From: Sabellastarte sp. h YS-2021
Taxonomy: Eukaryota > Annelida > Polychaeta > Sabellida > Sabellidae
NCBI GenBank assembly: GCA_964017235.1
Contig: OZ024929.1
Location: 161,681,609 to 161,745,608 of the forward strand
Reading direction: 5' to 3'
DNA: 64,000 bases
The stretch's first letter is position 1. Each line of letters begins with the position of its first letter. A model generated the notes under the pieces. The model was not told the DNA's origin, made no database searches, and worked only from the letters and a program-made list of their open reading frames with translations. Positions 33,511 through 45,000 of the stretch are shown one piece after another. A program made the position numbers and the translations under genes.

Positions 33511-35530
33511 ATGTCATTATTTTGCCACAAATAAGAAAATAGCTATTACTCACTTATGGCATGCAATAGAACCCCAAACTATATGCATTTACCCTACAGT
33601 CACAATTTCAAAGTAGGTATTACTCGGCTATCCAATGTGCAACAGGTCTGAAACTTTACTATGTGATAGGTTATCAAAAACTAGATGAATAACATATTTG
33701 AAAATATTTCCCTAACTTTAATACTTTTGAAGATATTTGACATTTACTTATGTTGTTATTTTGCTACAAATAAGAAAATAGCTATTACTCACTTATGACA
33801 TGCAATACAACCCCAAAATATATACCATCTTATAGTTAAGGACAAAGTAGCTGAACAACATATTTGAAGAAAAAGCTGTAACTGCAATAGTTTTGGAGTT
33901 ACAATGGATTTACTCAACAGTCACAATTTCAAAGTAGCTATTACTTAGCTATGCAATGTGCAACAGGTCTGAAACTTTACTATGTGATAGCTTACAAAAA
34001 ACTAGATGAATAACATATTTGAAAAGAATTCCGTAACTTTAATACTTCTGAAGATATTGGACATTTACTTATGTCATTATTTTGCTACTAATAAGAAAAT
34101 AGCTATTACTCACTTATGGCATGCAATACAACCCCAAACTACATGCCAGCTTATAGCTAAGGGCAAAGTAGCTGAACAACATATTTGAAGAAAAAGCTGT
34201 AACTGCAATAGTTTTGGAGTTACAATGGATTTACTCAACAGTCACAATTTCAAAGTAGCTATTACTTAGCTATGCAATGTGCAACAGGTCTGAAACTTTA
34301 CTATGTGATAGCTTACTAAAAAGTAGATGAATGACATATTTGAAAAGAATTCCGTAACTTTAATACTTCTGAAGATATTTGACATTTACTTATGTCATTA
34401 TTTTGCTACTAATAAGAAAATAGCTATTACTCACTTATGGCATGAAATAGAACCCCAAACTACATGCCAGCTTATAGCTAAGGACAAAGTAGGTGAACAA
34501 CATATTTTATGAAAATATTGTAACTGCAATAGTTTTGGAGTTACAATGGATTTACTCAACTGTAGAATTTCAAAGTAGCTATTACTCAGCTATCCAAGGT
34601 GCAACAGATCTGAAACTTTACTATGTGCTAGCTTATGAAAAAGTAGATGGATAACATATTTGAAAAGAATTCCCTAACTTTAATACTTTTGAAGATATTT
34701 GACATTTACTTCTTCTGTTATTTAGCTACAAATGAGGAAATAGCTATTTCTCACTTATGGCAAGCAATAGAACCCCAAACTATGTACCATCTTATAGCTA
34801 AGAACAAAGTAGCTGAACAACATATTTTAGGAAAACACTCTAACTGCAATACTTTTTTAGTTACAATAGCTTTACTCAACAGTCAGAATTTCAAAGTAGC
34901 TATTACTCAGCTATCCAAGGTGCAACAGGTCTGAAACTTTACTATGTCATAGCTTACCAAAAAGTAGATGGACAACATATTTGAAAAGATTTCCCCAACT
35001 TTAATACTTTTGAAGATATTTGACATTTACTTCTTCTGTTATTTAGCTACAAATGAGAAAATAGCTATTACTCACTTATGGCATGCAATAGAACCCCAAA
35101 CTATGTACCATCTTATAGCTAAGGACAAAGTAGCTGAACAACATATTTTAGGAAAATACTCTAACTGCAATAGTTTTGGAGTTACAATCGCTTTACTCAC
35201 CAGTCAGAATTTCAAAGTAGCTATTACTCAGCAATCCAAGGTGCAACAGGTCTGAAACTTTGGTATGTGATAGCTTACCAAAAAGAAGATGGACAACATA
35301 TTTGAAAAGATTTCCCCAACTTCAATACTTTTGAAGATATGTGACATTTACTTCTTCTGTTATTTAGCTACAAATGAGAAAATAGCTATTACTCACTTAT
35401 GGCATGCAATGGGACCCCAAACTATGTACCATCTTATAGCTAAGGACAAAGTAGCTGAACAACATATTTGAAGAAAAAGTTGTTACTGCAATAGTTTTTG
35501 AGTTATGAGCCCTTTACTCAAAGTAGCTAA
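33511..35530. repeat. B array, 321-bp dimer units
   Basis: Six repeats of a 321-bp unit, each made of two related ~160-bp halves. Anchors are 'gatgaataacatatttgaaa', 'tgacatttacttatgt', 'agctattactcacttatgg' and 'gtagctgaacaacat'. Short ORFs beginning M(D/N)NIFEKNS recur every 321 bp simply because 321 divides by three; they are not taken as genes. Confidence 0.85.
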
Positions 35531-35770
35531 GATTGCTATTACTCACTTATCTTTAGGCCTAAGTCAATAAAACCAAAAAAATTTTCAAGGGCATGAAAAT
35601 TCATTGGGACAATTAATTTACAAAAAATCTGTAGCTTTAGTCGTTTTGGAGAAATCTGCGTGACTAACTAACGCACACAAGCACGCACGCACGCACGCAC
35701 ACACGCACGCACACACGCACAGACATCATTTCATAATCTCCCTCCCAGGCTAAAGCCCGGCGGGAGATAA

Positions 35771-36621
35771 TAAAACGGTTTCAAATACAATGAAGCACTG
35801 TTCTTTAAGTAAAGACATTTACATGACATTATACACTGACCCATATGAGGCACCATGCTGTTGTGTAATTCTTAGGAGCAGTTGCAATAAAATCCCACAA
35901 ATCAAAATCATTTCAACATTTGGAGAAGAAAGTGTGGTGGGGTGAGTTGGGGGGTGGGAAATTTATATATGGGAATACAGTTCACCATGTTAACTTATTT
36001 CACACTTTCGTTAGCACCTCAAACTTGTAAACTGATTTCACTCACAGATGTTAAGCTGATTCATCATCTAAAAATTTAAAACTAAATACCATCAAACATT
36101 GTATTTATTAAAGTTCCGCTGAGTGGGTTTAATTACTCACAACACATAAAACAGTGTGGGCTTTGGTGTACAAAACAAACTTTATACATCATGACTCATT
36201 GTCATTAGTCACTTCAATGATTTTCATTGCTGAAAAAAACTTTCATCAATATTCTGCCACTTAATGCTACATCAGTCAAATTAGCCCAATTCAATGACAA
36301 GGTTGATCAAAACAACAATTCACATGACAACTGGAATGACTCAGGTGGTCTGAAGCTCTTCTTTATTACTCAAATTTAAAGTCCTTGGGCCTGTTAAAGA
36401 TATAATGTTTTGAAAACAAATGAAAACTTGGCTGTATGTGTATCTCCATTCCATTTCAACCGTTTCACACCAGATTCCTCTGACATAAACAAGTTAGTGA
36501 CACAATATGTGTACCTGTATAATACTAAAGTGAATGAAAGGGAAATCTGCCACAGCATGTACAGTGACCATCTGGGGCATCAGCCCAGCTGCCAATTTTT
36601 GTATTTCTTGCCCCAACCCAA
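35771..36621. other. intronic spacer, no feature seen
   Basis: AT-rich, non-repetitive within this window; no ORF of recognisable family, no inverted repeats. Confidence 0.4.
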
Positions 36622-36905
36622 GACAAAATGGCCGTGAACAAAATACTGGTCAAAATTGAAAAGGGTAGACAAAATACTGGCCCATTTTGAAGCAGGGCGG
36701 ATAAAATGCTGGACTTGTCAAAACCCATTAGTCTTGAGGTCTGTGATCCAATGAGGATTGATGCCGCACATCAGCACCAGTTGTTATTTCGTGTTGTAAT
36801 AAAATTGATTTCAATGTCCTATAACTATTATCAGTTTTGATAAGACCAGAATTTTATCTACCCTGTCCAAAACTCAACCAGCATTTTGTTTACAGGCATT
36901 TTGTC
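36622..36905. mobile_element. foldback MITE-like element
   Basis: The left arm from 36622 (GACAAAATGG, CAAAATACTGGTC, GGGTAGACAAAATACTGG) is matched in inverted order by the right arm ending 36905 (CCAGAATTTTATCTACCC, AACCAGCATTTTG, GGCATTTTGTC). Arms are about 64 bp, imperfect, around a ~155-bp centre. Target duplication not identified. Confidence 0.6.
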
Positions 36906-37630
36906 CCATGCACCTTTTAACTCTGTGCCTGTGATATCACTTAAAAGGAAAGTGGTGAGACAGTGAGGAGGGGGGCAGAGATAGCAAACCAGTGACTTAA
37001 AGAATAACTGAAGCAGAAAACTATGCATTTCTTATATGGACATACCCGGCGCTGGTACTGACACTTATTTATGTTCTTCTATAGCCTTTTTTTGGTTTGT
37101 TCACCTGCATGTAGTGTTTGTTTATGTACCAAGTGAGTTTAAGTTCTAATGATGTTGTCAAACATTTGTTACACTAGCATAGAGATTGATTGCCAGAAAA
37201 GTGGGGTCAGAAAAGATAATATTAGATCAGATTAGACTAGATAATAATTTCTCTTCCATAACTCCAACCTTTCAGATTTCTTTGCATTAAATACTTCAGG
37301 ACAGCTTATGTTGCACTATAACTGATCTATCCAATCTTGTTGATATACAAGAAAACGGAACTATACTGTTCAACGTTTTATTTCAATTGCTACCTCAGGT
37401 ACCAGGACACAAAATCTTTAACAACTGTTTATTAGTTATTACAGATAAGCCAAATCAATCTAAAGCCTCACCTATGTCTAACAGAATACAACTAACTTAA
37501 ACTAACCTTTAAATTTATAGATACCATAGGTAGACTGTGTTTATGTGGCAACAGTACAAGTCTGACATGAGAAAATTTGACCAATATATTATAGGCAAAA
37601 GTTAACCACTGACAAAGACCAAACCTTGTA

Positions 37631-37860
37631 TTTATTTATTTATTTGGGGCTTTACGTCACTTTCAACACTGTACAGGTCATATCACGACGGGTAGTTAGA
37701 AGGGCAGAGGAAACCAGTATATACAGTTGGTCAAGGTTCTGTAAACTGTAAACCAACGGCAAGCAACTACCAGCTTTCCCACTTGAGGTCAGGCTGGGAA
37801 CCGAACCCCGATCTCAGAGGTGGAAGGCGAGAGTGTTACCACTCTGCCACCGTGGCACCT
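37631..37860 (-). mobile_element. tRNA-derived SINE, family 2 (copy 2)
   Basis: A perfect 13-bp target duplication ACCAAACCTTGTA flanks it (37618-37630 and 37861-37873). On the minus strand: A box GTGGCAGAGTGGTAACAC, B box GGGGTTCGGTTCCC, body 'gtagttgcttgccg', 'ttctaactacccg', and an (AAAT)n tail. It is younger than the copy at 965-1200. Confidence 0.9.
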
Positions 37861-37873
37861 ACCAAACCTTGTA

Positions 37874-39140
37874 GATTTTGTAGATATTGTAGAATCTAGC
37901 AATACAGTCTACATATTTCTGCACATATTATTTTTGGCATATTGGTAAGAAGTAGACTACACTCATAAACAGCTTTGAAACAATATCTGCAGCTATTTGA
38001 CACATAATATAGTTTCAGAGCACCTGACAACTAATAGTGGCCTGGGTCTTTTTTATAGACTTTTATGCAAACAAAAAAAAAGAAAAAAAACTCTGCTGAG
38101 TGAAAATTTGTAAAGCATATTGGTGAAAATGAAACATGACCCAGAGGCAGTGACTCTAAGTTACAATGGCAGAGGAATGTACAAGATCATTCTGGCAAGT
38201 TCTTATGATTTACGAATACATCCTCAAATATAAAACAACAGTCTATACTGTGTACGACACATAATGCAACTCCTCACCTCCCACATGACAGAAACATATA
38301 AAAAAATGGTCAGTTAAGATTATTCTCTTGAGACAAACCACCCATGTTAGTTACTTAGTGTGGACATGTCTACAGATATATAAAAGCAGAGATATCTTAT
38401 ATCTTTAAAAAATAATAAAAAGACTGCATTTTTGTGCCTTTAAACTATGCCCACTGTTAATTAAATTTGATTTACAATATTTTTACAAAGACAGAGTATA
38501 CTTATTGAAAAAGGTCCTAAAATGTAAAATTACTAAACATATTAGTTATTATCTACATACTTCAGTTTTAATACTTCATAACTCTATGGAAACACTGGGC
38601 TACATACATATGAATGATAAATTACATATATTGCCCAAATTGAGTTACAGTATTGTTCATAGATATGTGCTTATATCTTTCAAAACATTTACTTTCATCT
38701 CAAAGTGCTGAATAGGATACATCATGCATGCAAAACAAGTATTATTAATGAGGTATTCAACGACACTACAGATATACTTAAGATACTACAAAGAAACAGA
38801 AAAATATTCTCTAAGAAGGCTACAAGGGCCATACTAAAATTACATATAATTTCCCTTGCAGTGAATTCACACCTGGAAAATACTACATTTCTTTGCATTT
38901 TGAACAAGAGTGTACTTCAATAACTTTTATATTAAATCAGTGTAAAAATTGTAGCACATAATACCAGTAATTCTTCTGGTCAAAAATTCATTGCAATTTT
39001 GGCAACTACATATTGTAATATGTTCAAACTAAGAATTGGACTGGCATGATGAGTATAAACAAAATGACTGTAGAATGTTACACAGAAAATCTGTCCTTTG
39101 TCAACACAAACGATGTTATTTCACCTCTGTTGGATTGGAA
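37874..39140. other. intronic spacer, no feature seen
   Basis: AT-rich sequence with an A-rich run near 38070. Small ORFs show no family resemblance. I see no repeats shared with the rest of the window. Confidence 0.4.
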
Positions 39141-39369
39141 TAGAGTAAGAAATCTAAAATTCGCCAGGAATCTAAAATTCGCCACCTCTAAAACCTTAGT
39201 TAATTTTATGAAGAAAATGATGTTTCTGTCTAAAAATTGGTATTCTTCAGTTCAAAAAGCCTTAATTTACTATACAGTCAACAAATCTCACCACAATTCA
39301 TTTATTTTATTAGTATTTTGACATGTGGCGAATTTCAGATATGTGGCGAATTTTAGATTTCTTACTCTA
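39141..39369. mobile_element. short MITE with 26-bp perfect inverted repeats
   Basis: TAGAGTAAGAAATCTAAA… at 39141-39166 is repeated perfectly inverted at 39344-39369. Each arm continues with a second copy of 'aatctaaaattcgcca'-type sequence (39168-39183; imperfect at 39322-39343). If the outermost TA is the target duplication, this is a 225-bp element with GAGTAAG…CTTACTC ends, as in Tc1/mariner-type MITEs. Confidence 0.8.
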
Positions 39370-41249
39370 ACAGACGGTCAGATAACAGAGGTGTCACTGG
39401 ATCTCTAGTTATTTCTTTGATAAATAAAACTATAAAGGTAAAGTTAAGTTATTTCATACAATGTCTGATATCTAATTCTACTAACTGCCAACCACCAACA
39501 ATATACAAAATGTAGGCATAGTTTATGGCAGTCACAAAACCCTCATCTCAGACTCTAGCCATAAAAACATCAAGTCATTGTTGGGAGATAATAATAACCC
39601 ACGAGTGAGAGAAGGCCATTTATGTCCTAACAAGTGTATACAGATTCCTTACGGCTATCTTTATATTTATGGAATATTTCATGTACTGGGGTTGTAAATA
39701 CCACTTCCTGACATTGGTATCAATGGTCTGACCATATTTAATACTAAATGCTGTGGGCTTTCAAGATTAGTCACTTTTAAAGGGTGATGTTCCTTAAAAA
39801 TCTGAGATTCCTTGCATTCCAGAGGAATATCTGACAATGGCAACTTACCTGAGTTTCACCTAGCCATTTTGTTAATATTTTGATATTAGTACATTACACA
39901 CGGTTTGTTTAATTTAAAGTACATTTCTGCCCTCGATCTGCAAGTTAAATTTCCAGGTGCCAGAAATAAACCTCTCAACCAGGCTGATCTCTACTTCACC
40001 CACAAGTTTGGGAATCTTATCCAAAGGCCATTTTTGTCATTCCTGGTCAGTCTGGAGCAAAATTATAGAACTGTACAGCAAGAGTCCAATATCCCCTATG
40101 TCTGTGAATTAATCCCAATAATATCCCGAAACACTCTGGAACTCAAAAAAAAATCTTTATCAAAAGTGACACATGTGTCTCCAACTGACCAGTGATAACA
40201 AGGAATGACATAGGAATTGAAGTGATTTTGTGACATTTGGACGAGATTCCAAACAATCAGTTGCTCAGTATTTAACTATTGGATGAAAGCCACACAAATT
40301 TGCTGTGGAGCACTAAAAGAGCACTTTACACTCACAAAGATCGACAAAAAAATGACTTACAAATGTGTTAAGAACATTCCTGAACCTTCCAAAATGATAT
40401 AATGAACCCTAGAAAATACAGCTAAAATAACAGTATTCAGGAATCGTTCAACATAATTTTGGGTAAGAAACAAGAACACAGGAATTGTTCCCAGTAGAGA
40501 ACTCTTGTCGACCATCCCTTAACCCTCTTTTTTCCCAGCCCAAATCATTTGAAAGTGCCATTCAAGGTGGTGGAACAGGGGTAAAACCAGCTATCCTACT
40601 TACAGGAGAAATTACAATAGAAAAATATCTCTTGGGAGATGGAATTCATTTCTATTTAAAGGAAAATCTACTTAACATAGCTCAGCTTAAGTAATTCAGA
40701 TATTTCAGCATATCTGATAATTTCCTTATGCAGTATTACTTGTACTGTTTCTTCCACAGTAAAACAATTTATCACAATGTGCAAGCTTCCCATCACAAGA
40801 GAAAATCTATCACATGTATCTGTACTGTACTAGATTTCAGCTTTCTGGAGAATTAAAATTGGAAATCAATGCAGAAATGACATTGAAAATAACTCGACAG
40901 AACATTTATTTCAAGGGAATGGTGCCTTCTGGGTGCATTGTAAGCCACAGATGCTGCATACAAATGGCAAAATTAAAGAGTTTACACATACAATGCCATA
41001 TTTACTCAGTAAACTGCCTCAAAATATCTGTTCTTCTAACACACTTTTCCAAACTTAGGGGGTCACATTATTGCCAGATTCATCTTGCAACAAATTTGTA
41101 ATTATTCCAAAATGTATCATAATAATTGGGTATTTTGCAAAGAATTTTTTATATTTAACTACCTGGATGAATAACTTTTTATTTGGTGCAATGTGAGCCA
41201 ACATGTTGATTTAAGAACCTACAAATCTGTAATTGAAGATTCAGGACAT
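39370..41249. other. intronic spacer with minor repeat traces
   Basis: Mostly unassigned. 'gggagataataataaccca(c/t)gagtga' at about 39584-39609 recurs at about 41325-41349 and resembles a B-element end joined to foreign sequence. A 96-codon ORF at 39905-40195 has no recognisable family. Confidence 0.4.
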
Positions 41250-42012
41250 GTGTGTTAAGAGGATCCAGGAGAAAAGCCCTCACTTGAAAAGCTCTGTGGA
41301 GATTGGAGAAAAGCCCCCAGGAGGGAGATAATAATAACCCATGAGTGATATAGTCCGGACAAGATGTTATAGGTCAAGGTCACTACGGCAAGGTCAAAGG
41401 TCAAATCAAGGTCAGACCATGACGTTGCACACCTACACCCCCTAACCAATGTCCCTATCAAGTATCAACTTCCTACACCTTACAGTTTCCAAGATATAGC
41501 CCGGACAAGATTTTATAGGTCAAGGTCACTATGGCAAGGTCAAAGGTCAAATCAAGGTCAGACCATGACGTTGCACAGCTACACCCCCTAACCAATGTCC
41601 CTACCAAGTATCAACTTCCTACAGCTTACGGTTTCTGAGATACAGCCCGGACAAACTATTTCCCACCAACCGCCCGCCCACCCGCCCGGACGCCCGCCCG
41701 CCCGACCATCCGGACACCATGGGTGAAAACAATACCCCAACAGCCATTAAGGGCTGTGGGGTAAAAACGGCAATTATAAAGAATAATAAAGAAGGGGTTA
41801 TGATTTGTCATTTGGGATACATGTACAGTAGGAAAGCTACAAGAAAAAGTAAAATTCAGTACGAGTGCTCTCAAAGAAAAACTGAATCTTAATCTCTACT
41901 TATTTGAGGGCTTTTTAGAAAATTGAGGTCTTTTCTCCACATGCCCCTAAAAAGGGTGAGGACTTTTCTCCATAGAGTGATTCTGGTGGGGGCTTTTCTC
42001 CGTCTCCCGTGT
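41250..42012. mobile_element. region bounded by inverted GGAGAAAAG motifs
   Basis: 'aggagaaaagccctcac' and 'ggagaaaagcccccagg' (41250-41320) are answered in inverted order by 'gggggcttttctccg' and 'gtgaggacttttctcc' (41955-42005). Between them lies a D fragment. It may be one composite element, but this is tentative. Confidence 0.4.
41345..41763 (+). mobile_element. D-type element, 3' fragment with hairpin
   Basis: Two D units (AGGTCAAAGGTCA at 41391 and 41537, exactly 146 bp apart) are followed by the CCGCCC-rich stretch and the terminal hairpin at 41733-41763 (TACCCCAACAGCC … GGGCTGTGGGGTA). It matches 27130-27506; the left half of the element is absent. Confidence 0.8.
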
Positions 42013-42023
42013 TAAGATACATA

Positions 42024-45000
42024 AACTAGAAATAGGCCGCCCTGTTGATAGTAGATGCGAATAGAAACAGGATAGCATAGAAGAACACACATTATCATGT
42101 GTAATGTCCACCCATGAACCTTTTGCCCAAATTGTACAGTAGTCTTACAAGACCCTGTTTCATTTGTAAAATATATCAATGATGCTTAAATATTTGATAG
42201 TGTAGATGTAATTTATTTCAGCTTCATGCCTTTTTGCATTGGTTGGGTTGAAAATTTTGACGAAATCACTCTATCTTGCACGGTTAAGAAGATAGAAGCC
42301 AATTCCTGTTTTTCTATTTTTGGCAAAAATTTGAAAATTCAAAATGGCCGCCATTATTGGGAAAAGGAAATTTTTTTGAAAATTGCCAAGAGTACATTTC
42401 TTAGATACCCTATGGGTCGAAAATTTCAACAAAATAACTCTATTTTGCACGGTTAAGGCCAGTTTGTGTTTTTCCATTTTGGGCAAAAATTCGAAAATTC
42501 AAAATGGCTGCCATTTTTGGGGAGGGGAAAATTTTTTGAAAATTGCAAAGATTACATTCCTTAGATACCCTGTGGGTTGAAAATTTCGACGAAATCGCTC
42601 TATCTCGGATGGTTAAGGAGATAGAAGCAAATTTGTGTTTTGCCATTTTTGGCAAAAATTTGAAAATTCAAAATGGCCGCCATTTTAGGGGAGGGGAAAA
42701 TTTTTTAGAAATTACCAAGAGTACAATGCTCAGATACCCTGTGGGTCGAAAATTTTGACGAAATCACTCTATCTGGCACGGTTAAGGAGATAGAAGCAAA
42801 TTTGTGTTTTGCCATTTTTGGCAAAAATTCGAAAATTCAAAATGGCCGCCATTTTTGGGGAGGGGAAAATTTTTGGAAAATTGCAAAGATTGCATTCCTT
42901 AGATACCCTGTGGGTCGAAAATTTCGACGAAATCGCTCTATCTCGCACGGTTAAGGAGATAGAAGCAAATTTGTGTTTTGCCATTTTTGGCAAAAATTCG
43001 AAAATTCAAAATGGCCGCCATTTTTGGGGAGGGGAAAATTTTTTGAAAATTGCAAATATTACATTCCTTAGATACCCTGTGGGTCGAAAATTTCGATGAA
43101 ATCGCTCTATCTCGCACGGTTAAGGAGATAGAAGCAAATTTGTGTTTTGCCATTTTTGGCAAAAATTCGAAAATTCAAAATGGCCGCCATTTTTGGGGAG
43201 GGGAAAATTTTTGGAAAATTGCAAAGATTGCATTCCTTAGATACCCTGTGGGTCGAAAATTTCGACGAAATCGCTCTATCTCGCACGGTTAAGGAGATAG
43301 AAGCAAATTTGTGTTTTGCAATTTTTGGCAAAAATTCGAAAATTCAAAATGGCCGCCATTTTTGGGGAGGGGAAAATTTTTTGAAAATTGCAAAGATTAC
43401 ATTCCTTAGATACCCTGTGGGTCGAAAATTTCGACGAAATCGCTCTATCTCGCACGGTTAAGGAGATAGAAGCAAATTTGTGTTTTGCCATTTTTGGCAA
43501 AAATTCGAAAATTCAAAATGGCCGCCATTTTTGGGGAGGGGAAAATATTTTGAAAATTGCAAAGATTGCATTGCTTAGATACCCTGTGCGTCGAAAATTT
43601 TGCCGAAATCGCTCTATCTCGCACGGTTAAGGAGATAGAAGCAAATTTGTGTTTTGCCATTTTTGGCAAAAATTCGAAAATTCAAAATGGCCGCCATTTT
43701 TGGGGAGGGGAAAATTTTTGGAAAATTGCAAAGATTGCATTCCTTAGATCCCCTGTGGGTCGAAAATTTTGCCGAAATCGCTCTATCTCGCACGGTTAAG
43801 GAGATAGAAGCAAATTTGTGTTTTGCCATTTTTGGCAAAAATTCGAAAATTCAAAATGGCCGCCATTTTTGGGGAGGGGAAATTTTTTTGAAAATTGCAA
43901 ATATTACATTTCTTAGATACCCTGTGGGTCGAAAATTTCGACGAAATCGCTCTATCTCGCACGGTTAAGGAGATAGAAGCAAATTTGTGTTTTGCCATTT
44001 TTGGCAAAAATTCGAAAATTCAAAATGGCCGCCATTTTTGGGGAGGGGAAAATTTTTGGAAAATTGCAAAGATTGCATTCCTTAGATACCCTGTGGGTCG
44101 AAAATTTCGACGAAATCGCTCTATCTCGCACGGTTAAGGAGATAGAAGCAAATTTGTGTTTTGCCATTTTTGGCAAAAATTCGAAAATTCAAAATGGCCG
44201 CCATTTTTGGGGAGGGGAAAATTTTTGGAAAATTGCAAAGATTGCATTCCTTAGATACCCTGTGGGTCGAAAATTTCGACGAAATCGCTCTATCTCGCAC
44301 GGTTAAGGAGATAGAAGCAAATTTGTGTTTTGCAATTTTTGGCAAAAATTCGAAAATTCAAAATGGCCGCCATTTTTGGGGAGGGGAAAATTTTTTGAAA
44401 ATTGCAAAGATTACATTCCTTAGATACCCTGTGGGTCGAAAATTTCGACGAAATCGCTCTATCTCGCACGGTTAAGGAGATAGAAGCAAATTTGTGTTTT
44501 GCCATTTTTGGCAAAAATTCGAAAATTCAAAATGGCCGCCATTTTTGGGGAGGGGAAAATATTTTGAAAATTGCAAAGATTGCATTGCTTAGATACCCTG
44601 TGCGTCGAAAATTTTGCCGAAATCGCTCTATCTCGCACGGTTAAGGAGATAGAAGCAAATTTGTGTTTTGCCATTTTTGGCAAAAATTCGAAAATTCAAA
44701 ATGGCCGCCATTTTTGGGGAGGGGAAAATTTTTGGAAAATTGCAAAGATTGCATTCCTTAGATACCCTGTGGGTCGAAAATTTCGACGAAATCGCTCTAT
44801 CTCGCACGGTTAAGGAGATAGAAGCAAATTTGTGTTTTGCAATTTTTGGCAAAAATTCGAAAATTCAAAATGGCCGCCATTTTTGGGGAGGGGAAAATTT
44901 TTTGAAAATTGCAAAGATTACATTCCTTAGATACCCTGTGGGTCGAAAATTTCGACGAAATCGCTCTATCTCGCACGGTTAAGGAGATAGAAGCAAATTT

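Larger units (their letters stand above)
32111..35770. mobile_element. B-type tandem-repeat element, intact ends
   Basis: The terminal inverted repeat TTATCTCCCGCC lies at 32111-32122 and inverted at 35759-35770. The right end also folds into a hairpin from 35734 (ATCTCCC…GGC-TAAA-GCC…GGGAGAT). Just inside it is a CACG/CACA microsatellite (about 35676-35722). Two arrays fill the element: 131-bp alternating units (32371-33500) and 321-bp dimer units (33500-35530). An AT-rich block with 'gcatgatttcatgaattttaatgc' precedes the arrays and recurs at 62333. No coding capacity. Confidence 0.8.

Noticed and set aside
39905-40195. 96-codon ORF as a small gene
   Set aside because: No family resemblance, no splice or promoter context, and such lengths are expected by chance.
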